Part shown: piece by piece, positions 37,295 through 45,314 of the stretch | Layout: each line of letters opens with the position of its first letter | How positions within the stretch are numbered: position 1 is the first letter of the stretch | Program-made: the position numbers and the translations under genes | Notes under the pieces: generated by a model | Database searches by the model: none | Seen by the model: the letters and a program-made list of their open reading frames with translations, nothing else | Told to the model about the DNA's origin: nothing | Assembly (NCBI RefSeq): GCF_000013445.1 | Contig: NC_007796.1 | Span: 2,392,936-2,456,935, forward strand | From: Methanospirillum hungatei JF-1 | GTDB lineage: Archaea; Halobacteriota; Methanomicrobia; Methanomicrobiales; Methanospirillaceae | Direction of reading: 5' to 3' | Length of the DNA stretch: 64,000 nucleotides

Positions 37295-37543
37295 ATGAAT
37301 ACGGTAATTCAGATAGATCAGGATCTCAAAATATCTCTTAACGCGATAAATGAGAAAGTGCTCTTTAGACCATTTGAAAAAGTATCTCTACAGGTGATGG
37401 ATAATGATACAATAGTCATTCATCGGGAATCCGATGAGGATCCGTTCCTGAAATCCATACGAGAACCTGCGAATTCAAAAGAAAAATTTACCCGAAGTGA
37501 TATTGAAGCAATGAAAAATGAGCTCTGGTCAGATTGCAGGTAG
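37295..37543 (+). CDS. Antitoxin-like protein of a PIN module
   Basis: An 82-residue acidic protein whose C-terminal half, DEDPFLKSIREPANSKEKFTRSDIEAMKNELW, is typical of the toxin-binding tail of antitoxins. The N-terminus lacks a clear AbrB or ribbon-helix-helix signature but has two short beta-like strands (VSLQVMDNDTIVIH). Its last 10 bases overlap the PIN gene, which is what identifies it. Confidence 0.6.
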   Translation: MNTVIQIDQDLKISLNAINEKVLFRPFEKVSLQVMDNDTIVIHRESDEDPFLKSIREPANSKEKFTRSDIEAMKNELWSDCR

Positions 37544-37947
37544 TAATTGACTCGAACATACTCATTTTTGCAAATAATGCAACAATGCCTGAGCAGAAAG
37601 AGAGTCTTGCCATTATCGAAGAAATGATTGCTTCTGATAATACATTTTATGTGAATACTATCATAATTTCTGAGACGTACCACATACTAACCCGTATGCT
37701 GGGTAAAGAAGAAGCGATGCAAAGAACACAAGCAATCTTATCCTCAAAATATATTACATATCTCCCCGTTTCTTATGAAATAATGAATAAAGCCATATGC
37801 ACCAGTTGTGATAAGGAAGTTCGAATAAATGATGCGATCATTGGCATTCAGGCATTATGCAATGCTGATGGAATACTGACAGATAATACGAAAGACTTCA
37901 AAAAGATAGATGGATTAAACATCATTCCATTGAGAAAAACCGAATGA
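37534..37947 (+). CDS. PIN-domain toxin (VapC type)
   Basis: A 137-residue PIN protein starting at TTG 37534 inside the antitoxin gene: MQVVIDSNILIFANNATMPE gives the first Asp, then TIIISETYHILTRM near 46, VRINDAIIGIQALCN near 96 and ILTDNTKDFKKI near 113. All four acidic positions are present. It starts 31 bases before nothing else in the same operon; the radical SAM gene begins 30 bases after its stop and may be read through. Confidence 0.8.
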   Translation: MQVVIDSNILIFANNATMPEQKESLAIIEEMIASDNTFYVNTIIISETYHILTRMLGKEEAMQRTQAILSSKYITYLPVSYEIMNKAICTSCDKEVRINDAIIGIQALCNADGILTDNTKDFKKIDGLNIIPLRKTE

Positions 37948-37977
37948 ATTAGAGATATTAAGTAATTTTTTAAAACC

Positions 37978-38919
37978 ATGACTCACCACATTTTTGGGCC
38001 GGTCATCTCAAGACGACTTGGACGATCTCTTGGGATTGACCTCATCCCCTTTAAGACATGTTCATATAACTGTGCATATTGTGAATGCGGGGCAACAACT
38101 GATCTCACATCACAGCGAAGAGAATTTTTTCCTCCCGATGAGATCATTCGCCAGTTGGATACTGTTCTCTCCTCTTCTCCAAAACTTGATTATATCACGT
38201 TTGCAGGTTCAGGTGAACCCACCCTCTCTCTCTCCCTTGGTCCCGTGCTGGTATACCTGAAAAAAAACTACGAACAATATAAGGTAGCGGTTCTTACAAA
38301 TGGAAGTCTCTGCACTGACCCAGCAGTGAGGCGGGATCTTCTGCCTGCTGATCTCGTGAGCCCGACGATAACCACAACCACACAAGAGATCTTCGAGAGA
38401 ATACACAGACCTGCTCCGGGTCTATTCGTAAAGGAGATAATCCAGGGCCTACAGTCTTTGAGGAATGAATATTCAGGCCAGATCTGGCTTGAGGTTTTTC
38501 TGGTTCCCGGTCTTAACACCTCAGATAATGAACTCGAAATGCTCCGGAATGCAGTATTCAGCATCAGACCGGATCGAATCCAGTTAAATTATCTTGACCG
38601 GCCAGGAACTGAATCATGGGTATCTCCTCCTGAACCTGTACTCCTCAAGAAGATTCAGGAATTTTTTATTGAAGGAGGGATACCGGTTGATATCACCGGG
38701 TTTGATGAAATAACTCCTCTTCTTGCTCAGGATGATAGTATTGCCCTGATAGATGAAACACTCCGGCGTCGTCCCTGTACTGCTGAAGATATCGCACAAA
38801 TGACTGGTCTTCAAGCACCGGAGATCAGAAAAAAACTGGCCCTGATGGTTCAGCAGGGCACTGTCCAGGCAAAAAGTGGGGAGCGGGGAATTTTTTATTG
38901 GATCTCCTCGAATTCCTGA
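37978..38919 (+). CDS. Radical SAM protein with C-terminal winged-helix-like region
   Basis: A 313-residue radical SAM enzyme with the 4Fe-4S motif at Cys28, Cys32 and Cys35 (CSYNCAYCE). The opening IFGPVISRRLGRSLGIDLIP and FAGSGEPTLSLSLG are typical of the archaeal radical SAM proteins related to COG0731/COG2100 families. The last ~65 residues (LRRRPCTAEDIAQMTGLQAPEIRKKLALMVQQG) form a winged-helix-like unit. The reaction is unknown. It lies 48 bases from the convergent feoB end. Confidence 0.75.
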   Translation: MTHHIFGPVISRRLGRSLGIDLIPFKTCSYNCAYCECGATTDLTSQRREFFPPDEIIRQLDTVLSSSPKLDYITFAGSGEPTLSLSLGPVLVYLKKNYEQYKVAVLTNGSLCTDPAVRRDLLPADLVSPTITTTTQEIFERIHRPAPGLFVKEIIQGLQSLRNEYSGQIWLEVFLVPGLNTSDNELEMLRNAVFSIRPDRIQLNYLDRPGTESWVSPPEPVLLKKIQEFFIEGGIPVDITGFDEITPLLAQDDSIALIDETLRRRPCTAEDIAQMTGLQAPEIRKKLALMVQQGTVQAKSGERGIFYWISSNS

Positions 38920-38967
38920 AAAAGGAACAGATCATCAGATCTGTTCACCCCTTCTCATTCTCCCCTA

Positions 38968-40683
38968 TTATATCCCAATCAGGATAAAACGCATGATACC
39001 GCCCACAAAAAATGCGGTCGTTGCCATTACGATTACTGATTTTATCATTCCGGAGAATCCAAGCTCACGATACAGCACTGCAAAAGCCCCGGCACAGGGG
39101 AAGTACATCGTCAACGTGGTAACCGCTACAACCATCTGCTGAGCGGTCATATCCAGGGGAAGGAGCATACCTATAGCCAGATCTTTTCGTAAAAATCCGG
39201 TCAGAAGAGCTCCGGAAGCTTCCTTTGGCAGCCCAAGCCAACCAACGATAAGGGGAGCGAGTGCTGTCCCGAGCCAGGCAAGGAATCCGGTTGCATATAA
39301 TATGTTGATCAACAGGACCCCGAGGAACAGATATGGCACCGCTTCTGCAATGAAAGCAACAAGACGCATCCAGGTCTTTTTCATGACCATGTTAAGCCGG
39401 GGGGTCCGGTATGGGGGTATTTCAAGAAATATTTCCGGACACTCGCCATGTATGAATCGACTGAGAACCATCCCGATGGTGATATACACAATCACAAGCA
39501 CTGCAATGACCAGAAGGATATACAAAAAGCCAAACTGTCCGATAGTCCCGAATATCATGGCAGTCTTTGCCATACAGGGGATAGAGATTGCTATTAATGT
39601 TGCAGCAATGAACCGTTGTTTTCGTGTTTCAAGAACCCGGGTTGCAAGAATACCCGGAACATTGCACCCAAGACCTAAAAAAACCGGAACAATACCATAC
39701 CCATGCATCCCCAAACGGTGAAAGAAGGTATCAGTCAGGGTTGCGAGCCGGGGCAGGTATCCTGAATCCTCAAGGAGTGCTGCGAGGATGTAAAAGACAA
39801 TGACATACGGGAGGACAATCCCGAACGGAACATAAAGGCCCGTTGTCAGAATTCCCATTGACTGTTCAAAATCAATCCCTCCGTCGACCAGTTCCCCAAT
39901 CAATATCTGATGAATAAATCCCGGTCCGATGAATTCAGACACCTGGGTGATGATCGGAAGATACAGTTCGAAGAGAGGGTCGGTGATATACGTTATACAG
40001 GCCTCACCAATAAAAATTACCGCCCATAATGAGACCAGAATTACCAGTATAGCAACAGGGATTCCGGTTACCGGTTTGATGGTGATATCAGATATCAGAT
40101 CACGAAGAGTATGGTGACGGTGAGTTATAGTCTGAACTTCCCTCGTGATCTGTCCGATCATAACCCATTTTTCCTCATCGCTGTAGTTCTTCTGCTCTGG
40201 GACCGAAGCATCTTGTGAGAAATAGGAAGCAAGCTCGGCAATACCTTCGCCGGTAACCGCAACAGTCGGAATGACCGGTACACCAAGCAGTTCCTGGAGC
40301 CTGGACACGTCAATTTCAATGCCCGTATGTGCGGCTTCATCCCATAAATTCAGGACAACAAGCAGGGGAACATTCCTTGAAAGGAGCTCCAGAGTAAGGA
40401 TGAGATTTCGCTCAAGGTTTGTGGCATCTAGAACATTTACCACAATATCCGCTTCATTCAGAATACGTAATGAGACCTCCTCGGCAGGGTTTGTTGGATC
40501 CAGAGAATATGTTCCGGGTGCATCGATGATAAACACCCGTTCCCTGCCAAGACATGTCGCTCCCTGTGAATAATCAACCGTCGTTCCGGGAAAATTGGAG
40601 GTAATCACATGGGTTCCGGTCAGCCGGGAAAATACCACACTCTTCCCGACATTCGGGTTCCCCATCAGAACAATCTTTTTCAA
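38968..40683 (-). CDS. feoB: Ferrous iron transporter FeoB
   Basis: The 571-residue protein has an N-terminal G domain, with G1 GNPNVGKS at 8-15, G2 region NFPGTTVDYSQG, G3 IDAPGTYSLDP and G4 VLNLWDEA, then about eight membrane segments with two gate/nucleoside-recognition regions (CNVPGILATRVLETRKQRF mid-protein and GFLRKDLAIGMLLPLDM near the C-terminus). It imports Fe(II), which methanogens need in quantity for iron-sulfur enzymes. It is at the short end of the family. The start overlaps feoA by 4 bases. Confidence 0.93.
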   Translation of the reverse strand: MKKIVLMGNPNVGKSVVFSRLTGTHVITSNFPGTTVDYSQGATCLGRERVFIIDAPGTYSLDPTNPAEEVSLRILNEADIVVNVLDATNLERNLILTLELLSRNVPLLVVLNLWDEAAHTGIEIDVSRLQELLGVPVIPTVAVTGEGIAELASYFSQDASVPEQKNYSDEEKWVMIGQITREVQTITHRHHTLRDLISDITIKPVTGIPVAILVILVSLWAVIFIGEACITYITDPLFELYLPIITQVSEFIGPGFIHQILIGELVDGGIDFEQSMGILTTGLYVPFGIVLPYVIVFYILAALLEDSGYLPRLATLTDTFFHRLGMHGYGIVPVFLGLGCNVPGILATRVLETRKQRFIAATLIAISIPCMAKTAMIFGTIGQFGFLYILLVIAVLVIVYITIGMVLSRFIHGECPEIFLEIPPYRTPRLNMVMKKTWMRLVAFIAEAVPYLFLGVLLINILYATGFLAWLGTALAPLIVGWLGLPKEASGALLTGFLRKDLAIGMLLPLDMTAQQMVVAVTTLTMYFPCAGAFAVLYRELGFSGMIKSVIVMATTAFFVGGIMRFILIGI

Positions 40684-40913
40684 CTGGTCATCTCCACCAT
40701 GATCCGACAGGCCAGCCCTCTGCCAAGGCTGATCATCTTCCGGTCAACCTTCACAACGATCGGTCCTTGAAAGGGATGATGTGTTACCACAGCAATATCT
40801 TTTCCTTCAAGGATGCCTATTGAACGCAGTTGATTCTGCATCCCGTGGCCACCTTGTATCTCGATAATTTTTGCGGTTTTTCCTTCCTCAAGTTCCATTA
40901 CAGATACAACCAT
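40680..40913 (-). CDS. feoA: FeoA-like SH3-fold protein
   Basis: The 77-residue protein MVVSVMELEEGKTAKIIEIQ...NQLRSIGILEGKDIAVV...MISLGRGLACRIMVE has the FeoA pattern: a small SH3-like barrel that interacts with FeoB in iron uptake. It is co-transcribed with feoB (ATGA overlap). The region upstream contains a nested hairpin (41029-41076) that may be a leader or terminator element. Confidence 0.88.
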   Translation of the reverse strand: MVVSVMELEEGKTAKIIEIQGGHGMQNQLRSIGILEGKDIAVVTHHPFQGPIVVKVDRKMISLGRGLACRIMVEMTS

Positions 40914-41028
40914 GTATACCAGATTCCACCATGAGTATTGAATTTAGATGATACTAATATTTTTCATGATCACAAATAATAGGCTCATCAGGATAAAATA
41001 AGGTAGAAGACAACATCGTGAAAAGCAT

Positions 41029-41076
41029 AACCGGAAAAGGTCGGAAAACCGACCTGATGAACATATTCTTCCGGTT
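41029..41076. other. Nested inverted repeats between nifX-like gene and feoAB
   Basis: AACCGGAA (41029-41036) pairs with TTCCGGTT (41069-41076), and inside it AGGTCGG (41038-41044) pairs with CCGACCT (41049-41055) across an AAAA loop. Both stems are perfect. It lies downstream of the 41176 gene and about 115 bases upstream of feoA, so it could be a terminator, a leader structure of feoAB or a DNA-binding site. No T-run follows directly. Confidence 0.5.
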
Positions 41077-41175
41077 ATCTCACAGGGGATTTTTCTTTCG
41101 AGAGTATGCCGATACTGGCATTTCTGGTATAGGAAACAGATACTACAATCAATGTATAACGATCAGGCGAACGGG

Positions 41176-41529
41176 TTAATGTCCGGAACACTCGTGATCA
41201 TGTTGAGTACAGATACTGCCGGTTGATTTTAATCTCCCTGCAATATAATCCTGGGCTGCGACATCTACCGGACCGCTCACACCAAGAATTACTTCAATAT
41301 TATTATCATTGAAGAGCTGAACTGCCCGGGCACCCATCCCTCCGGCGATAATCAGGTTGACCCCGTGTTCTGCCAGAAAGACCGGAAGCCGGCCCGGTTC
41401 ATGCCCGGGGCTTTGCAGAGTTTCTGAATATGCAATGACTGAATCTGTAGCATCATAGATTGCATATCCTTCACAATGTCCGAAATGTCCCGATACATTT
41501 TTTCCATCACATGCTATTGCAACTTTCAT
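41176..41529 (-). CDS. NifX/NifB-type iron-molybdenum cofactor-binding domain protein
   Basis: A 117-residue protein of the dinitrogenase iron-molybdenum cofactor-binding fold: MKVAIACDGKNVSGHFGHCEGYAIYD at the N-terminus, then LIIAGGMGARAVQLFNDNNIEVILGV. The C-terminal tail STGSICTQHDHECSGH is Cys/His-rich and could bind metal. The same domain occurs in the 44001 gene. Such proteins carry or chaperone iron-sulfur clusters; a role in nitrogen fixation need not follow. The gene sits 3 bases after the DUF5320-like gene, so the two form an operon. Confidence 0.82.
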   Translation of the reverse strand: MKVAIACDGKNVSGHFGHCEGYAIYDATDSVIAYSETLQSPGHEPGRLPVFLAEHGVNLIIAGGMGARAVQLFNDNNIEVILGVSGPVDVAAQDYIAGRLKSTGSICTQHDHECSGH

Positions 41530-41532
41530 GAA

Positions 41533-41754
41533 TTATGACCTGAATGAATTGTCCCATCTTCTGCCCATTCTCCGTGAACCTCCCCGGGGAAGTCCGCCCC
41601 GACCGATGCCATAAACAGGTTCTCCCAGAGGAGCATCCTGCTGAGTGACTGGTCCGGAGGAATCTGGCAGATTACTCACACTGTTCTCAAAATTCCACCT
41701 GCCCCTTCGAGAAAATTTCCGTTCTCCAAGCCATCTGGGGCCGGTGCCATCCAT
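41533..41754 (-). CDS. DUF5320-like small protein
   Basis: From the ATG at 41754 the product is about 73 residues: MDGTGPRWLGERKFSRRGRW near the start and GEPVYGIGRGGLPRGGSRRMGR near the end, closely parallel to the DUF5320 protein at 36874 (GLGRGGIPYGGG). The longer in-frame start at 41802 overlaps the shared palindrome and lies about at or before the predicted transcription start, while AGGAGGTGA lies upstream of 41754. It forms a two-gene operon with the NifX-like gene. Function unknown; no cysteines remain in this copy, unlike the 36874 protein. Confidence 0.6.
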   Translation of the reverse strand: MDGTGPRWLGERKFSRRGRWNFENSVSNLPDSSGPVTQQDAPLGEPVYGIGRGGLPRGGSRRMGRRWDNSFRS

Positions 41755-41796
41755 ATCAGGTATCTTCGTCACCTCCTGGTGCACAGCACCATTATT

Positions 41797-41808
41797 ACTC
41801 ATATGAGT
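41797..41808. promoter_or_regulatory. Palindromic operator-like site before the DUF5320/NifX pair
   Basis: ACTCATATGAGT is a perfect 12-bp palindrome; on the minus strand it extends into AATAATGGTGC, the same 23-base stretch found at 36826-36848. A TATA-like TTTATATTTTA (minus strand, about 41821-41811) lies just upstream, so the palindrome falls at the expected start of transcription. Confidence 0.6.
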
Positions 41809-41835
41809 TAAAATATAAATAATTTTCCTGTGGGA

Positions 41836-42261
41836 TCATGGTTCCTGCAGACGGAGATCATCCGGCCCTTTCCTGGGACATATATGGGCATCACGGGGAC
41901 AGAGATATTCCTGGTTTTTGGGGCATTCATTACCGCCCTGCCTTACACATCCGGCCACTTCAATCATCTTGCCATGAACAAGAGCATCAGCAACCTTCCG
42001 TCTGGCATCATGAAGATCTTTCCAGACTGTTCTTCGAGACACACCAAGAAACGAAGCTGCCTCTTCCTGCTCCATTCCTTCAAGATCAATGAGCCGTATC
42101 ACCTCAATCTCTTCTGGAAGCAGGACAACAGCCTCAATTTCACCAAGAACTTCGCATCTGGGACCATAACACCGAAGCATGCCATTTTCGGACATCCTTC
42201 TCCTGATTCTTGGCCTTCCCCGTCTTCGTTGTTGTCCCTCTTCACCATTCGCCGGCATCAT
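41836..42261 (-). CDS. DUF134/UPF0251 DNA-binding protein
   Basis: A 141-residue protein with a basic N-terminus RRRGRPRIRRRMSENG, a CYGPRC metal-type pair, and a sigma-70 region 4-like helix-turn-helix: PEEIEVIRLIDLEGMEQEEA then ASFLGVSRRTVWKDLHDARRKVADALVHG. This is the DUF134 pattern. The C-terminus has several cysteines (CVRQGGNECPKNQEYLCPRDAHICP) that could bind an iron-sulfur cluster. It is the last gene of the NifX-MinD-MinD-DUF134 operon (4-base overlap). It is the obvious candidate to bind the shared CATATG palindromes and sense cluster or iron status. Confidence 0.78.
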   Translation of the reverse strand: MMPANGEEGQQRRRGRPRIRRRMSENGMLRCYGPRCEVLGEIEAVVLLPEEIEVIRLIDLEGMEQEEAASFLGVSRRTVWKDLHDARRKVADALVHGKMIEVAGCVRQGGNECPKNQEYLCPRDAHICPRKGPDDLRLQEP

Positions 42262-43127
42262 ATGTGGTCAAGTTCTTGAGACAGGTTCTGTGTGATCTCA
42301 TGTATCGCTTCCGATGCAGCGCCGGACATACGGGTAACCGGAACACCCTGCCTGGTTGCATTCAGAACGGTGCGGTCAAACGGAATCAGGCCAAGGACCA
42401 GGATTTCGTTCTCAGCAGCGACCTGGAGGATATCTTCGGTGATGTTCTGATTAACATCAGACCGGTTGATGACGAGAAACATCCGGACCCGGAATGACCG
42501 GCAGAGGGTAATGAGCCTCTGGAGATCTGACTGGGCTGATGTACTGGGTTCGGTGACAAGTATCGCTATCTGAATACCGGTGATGGTGGAGATAAGAGGG
42601 CAGCCAATTCCAGGCGGGCCGTCAATCAGAACAAGCGGCACATCCGGATGCAATAATCCTGCTTCCTGTCTCAGCCGGTGAACCAGTAATCCAGAATTTC
42701 CCGAACCAGGAGTCAGTGACCCATACAGAAGTGGTCCTGCAGACGTATCCGCATAATGAATCATCCCGGTGATGCGGGATTTCATGCTGACGGCATCTTC
42801 AGGGCAGACAATTGTGCAGGTTCCACATCCCTCACACCGGTATGGAACAACCTCATAGATTTCACCGACCTTTTGGATAGCATCATACACACATGCCTCT
42901 GCACAGATGCCACAACCAATACATGATTTCGTATCGATAACCGCACCGTCCATCCCCCTGAACTCCTGGGTTTTGAGGTCTGTTGGACTGAGCAGCAGGG
43001 AAAGGTTTGCAGCATCGACATCAGCATCAATGAGGACTTTATCCTGAGAGAGAAGGGTTGCAAGAGAGGCAGTCAGTATTGTCTTCCCGGTGCCTCCTTT
43101 TCCACTGACAACGGCGATCTGAATCAT
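42258..43127 (-). CDS. MinD-superfamily ATPase with inserted ferredoxin domain (second of pair)
   Basis: A 289-residue P-loop ATPase. The deviant Walker A GKGGTGKT is at 9-16, followed by two inserted 4Fe-4S motifs at Cys69/72/75/79 and Cys98/101/104/108, and the later DGPPGIGCP motif. Pairs of these proteins accompany NifX-like and DUF5320 proteins in many anaerobes and are thought to act in metal-cluster assembly or electron delivery driven by ATP. The gene overlaps its neighbours by 4 bases on both sides. Confidence 0.85.
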   Translation of the reverse strand: MIQIAVVSGKGGTGKTILTASLATLLSQDKVLIDADVDAANLSLLLSPTDLKTQEFRGMDGAVIDTKSCIGCGICAEACVYDAIQKVGEIYEVVPYRCEGCGTCTIVCPEDAVSMKSRITGMIHYADTSAGPLLYGSLTPGSGNSGLLVHRLRQEAGLLHPDVPLVLIDGPPGIGCPLISTITGIQIAILVTEPSTSAQSDLQRLITLCRSFRVRMFLVINRSDVNQNITEDILQVAAENEILVLGLIPFDRTVLNATRQGVPVTRMSGAASEAIHEITQNLSQELDHI

Positions 43128-43975
43128 GAAGCCCCTCCGGCATATGCAAGAATTTTCTCACCAAGTTCCTTGAACTGTTCAAACCAGGCGGGATCTATGC
43201 GGGAAATAAGGTCGCCATTATTCTGGGCTTTCAGCAGGGGAAAATCCAGGGGAATTTTCATCAGGACAGGAAGACCACGGCCTGAACAATACTCTTCAAT
43301 ATGTTCATCACTCCCTTCACTCCGGTTGATAACAACCACAGCCGGGATATTCAGAACGTCTAGCACATTGACCGCAACAGAAAGGTCATGAAGCCCGAAT
43401 GGTGTTGGTTCAGTCACAAGGACACAGAGAGAGACGTCGTCCACCGTTTCAATAAAGGGACAGGCAGTTCCCGGAGGGGAATCCAGCAATACCAGTGGAT
43501 CGTTTCCGGTAATCTCACGGACCCTGTGAATAACTACGGTTGTCCGCACATCACCCTCTTTCAGCTTGCCACTAACAAGGGTGAGCGAATCAGAAAGATG
43601 GCAGGTTTGTACTTCACCAACATATGCAGGATTTTCCTCCAGTGCCTCATGCGGACAGACCCGGAAACATCCCCCACAGGAATGACAGAGCTGGGGGAAG
43701 AATAATACCCGGTCTTTCAGCACCGTCAGTGCCCCAAACCTGCAGAATTCACCACATGCTCCACAATGCATGCATTGACTTTCATTTACCTTCGGAATGA
43801 TGACATGAACAGGGTGAATCTCCGGAACACAAGGAAAGAAAATACCTAGATTGGGTTCTTCAACATCACAGTCAGCAAGAGTAATGGTTCGCGACTGTGA
43901 CATAACATATCCAAGATTAGATGAAACCGTTGTTTTTCCGGTTCCACCTTTTCCACTGGCTATAACAATCTGCAT
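43124..43975 (-). CDS. MinD-superfamily ATPase with inserted ferredoxin domain (first of pair)
   Basis: A 283-residue paralogue of the next gene. Walker A GKGGTGKT is at 8-15, the ferredoxin cysteines at 68/71/74/78 and 97/100/103/107, and DSPPGTACP near 170. The two proteins probably form a heterodimer, as the twin P-loop ATPases do in related operons. It starts 25 bases after the NifX-like gene. Confidence 0.85.
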   Translation of the reverse strand: MQIVIASGKGGTGKTTVSSNLGYVMSQSRTITLADCDVEEPNLGIFFPCVPEIHPVHVIIPKVNESQCMHCGACGEFCRFGALTVLKDRVLFFPQLCHSCGGCFRVCPHEALEENPAYVGEVQTCHLSDSLTLVSGKLKEGDVRTTVVIHRVREITGNDPLVLLDSPPGTACPFIETVDDVSLCVLVTEPTPFGLHDLSVAVNVLDVLNIPAVVVINRSEGSDEHIEEYCSGRGLPVLMKIPLDFPLLKAQNNGDLISRIDPAWFEQFKELGEKILAYAGGAS

Positions 43976-44000
43976 AATATGCCCGGCAGATTATACCTGC

Positions 44001-44333
44001 TTAAGAGTTGTTCTCTGGGTTCGCTTTCCATGCATTATATGCTGCCTGGACCGTCACATCCGGGTTTTGCATGATGACTGTGATACCTGATGCTTTCAGA
44101 GCTTCATCTGCATTTCCACCAAGCCGTGGTGCAATGAGAATCTGTACATTATTTTTTACCAGAAACTGTGCAGCCATCGGACCAACGCCACCTGATCCTC
44201 CTGCGTGGGGATTCTGCTCTACTCTGACTGAATTTGTATCAGTGTCAAAAAAGGCAAAATACGGTGCACGACCAAATCGATCATCCATCTGGGAGTCTGC
44301 TGTTGAACCCCGTGAGGGGATACATACTATCAT
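44001..44333 (-). CDS. NifX/NifB-type cofactor-binding domain protein
   Basis: A 110-residue protein: MIVCIPSRGSTADSQMDDRFGRAPYFAFFD is the family N-terminus and LIAPRLGGNADEALKASGITVIM the second half. It is the first gene of a NifX-MinD-MinD-DUF134 operon, with the palindrome at 44345-44362 just upstream. It differs from the 41176 protein in the N-terminal motif (MDDRFGRAP against VSGHFGHCE) and lacks the Cys/His tail, so the two probably handle different partners. Confidence 0.85.
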   Translation of the reverse strand: MIVCIPSRGSTADSQMDDRFGRAPYFAFFDTDTNSVRVEQNPHAGGSGGVGPMAAQFLVKNNVQILIAPRLGGNADEALKASGITVIMQNPDVTVQAAYNAWKANPENNS

Positions 44334-44344
44334 ACCAGATAATT

Positions 44345-44362
44345 ATTGCTCATATGTGCAAT
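44345..44362. promoter_or_regulatory. Imperfect 18-bp palindrome before the NifX-MinD operon
   Basis: ATTGCTCATATGTGCAAT is symmetric at 16 of 18 positions around CATATG. It lies 12 bases before the ATG of the minus-strand NifX gene and shares the CTCATATG core with the sites at 36824 and 41797. Confidence 0.5.
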
Positions 44363-44471
44363 AAATCTTCCCAGATACCAATACAAAAATTTGAACCTCA
44401 TGACATAAATACGTCATTCCGGATTGCCATATGGATGGAATACCGGACACCATATTCAAAATAATGGATGT

Positions 44472-45281
44472 TCATGTGGATTCTATCCGAGCGAGCAGCG
44501 TGTCAATAATAGTATCTATTGATCTCCAGGCCGGGCTTTCCTTTACTTTCCCTACGAATGCCCATCCCTCATCACCGGATCGACGAATATCTATATCCAA
44601 CGGGATTCCCCCCAGATACGGAACGCCCATCTCCCGGGCAATATCTTCTCCCCCGCCTTTTCCAAAGATATCCACCGCTTCTCCACAGGAAGGGCAGATA
44701 TACCCGCTCATGTTTTCAACAACACCAAGAACTTCCATCCCTAAATCCCTGCTAAATGTAATGGCTTTTGATGAATCAAGGGTTGATACCGCCTGAGGGG
44801 AGGTGACAATGATCGTTCCGGTGATATTTGGTGCAATCTGGGCGATCGTAAGAGCCTCATCGCCGGTTCCCGGAGGGAGATCCACAATAAGATAATCAAG
44901 AGGTTCCCAGGCTGTGTCCACTAAAAACTGGCGTATGGCGTTCGATTTCATGGGCCCCCGCCAGATGACGGGAGAGTTTCTGTGAGGAAGGAGAAATGCC
45001 ATGGATACAACCTGAAGTTTTTCAGATACCCGTACCGGCACAATTTTATTGTTTTCGGAAAGTAACTGATGATCTTCTAATCCCAGCATCTTTGGAACAT
45101 TCGGACCATGAATATCCAGGTCCAAAAGGCCTACCTGTTTGCCTCGTATCGCAAGGGCGTTTGCAATATTTACTGAAACGGTGGATTTCCCTACTCCACC
45201 CTTTCCTGAGAGAACGAGAATTACGTGACTGGCGTCAATTTGTGCACGCTCCGGGGATTTTTTTTCTGCTTCAGATTGCAT
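44472..45281 (-). CDS. mrp: Mrp/NBP35 (ApbC) iron-sulfur cluster carrier ATPase
   Basis: A 269-residue P-loop ATPase with deviant Walker A GKGGVGKS (26-33), the VDLPPGTGDE motif near 133 and the cluster-binding CPSC near residue 194 in GYICPSCGEAVDIF. Mrp/NBP35 proteins carry a bridging 4Fe-4S cluster between two subunits and deliver it to target proteins; methanogens lack the main SUF/ISC carriers and rely on this family. Transcribed with or near DUF2124 (33 bases upstream), ending 138 bases before the NifX operon. Confidence 0.9.
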   Translation of the reverse strand: MQSEAEKKSPERAQIDASHVILVLSGKGGVGKSTVSVNIANALAIRGKQVGLLDLDIHGPNVPKMLGLEDHQLLSENNKIVPVRVSEKLQVVSMAFLLPHRNSPVIWRGPMKSNAIRQFLVDTAWEPLDYLIVDLPPGTGDEALTIAQIAPNITGTIIVTSPQAVSTLDSSKAITFSRDLGMEVLGVVENMSGYICPSCGEAVDIFGKGGGEDIAREMGVPYLGGIPLDIDIRRSGDEGWAFVGKVKESPAWRSIDTIIDTLLARIEST

Positions 45282-45314
45282 AGAGTTACCTGAAAAAAAG
45301 GAGATTGATTTTAC

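Noticed and set aside
38976-40573. Open frames antisense to feoB
   Set aside because: Low-complexity translations with no recognisable motif; feoB explains the region.
41176-44333. Nitrogenase cofactor cluster
   Set aside because: NifX-like domains are present but no nifH, nifD, nifK or nifB is in the window; these domains also occur in non-diazotrophs.
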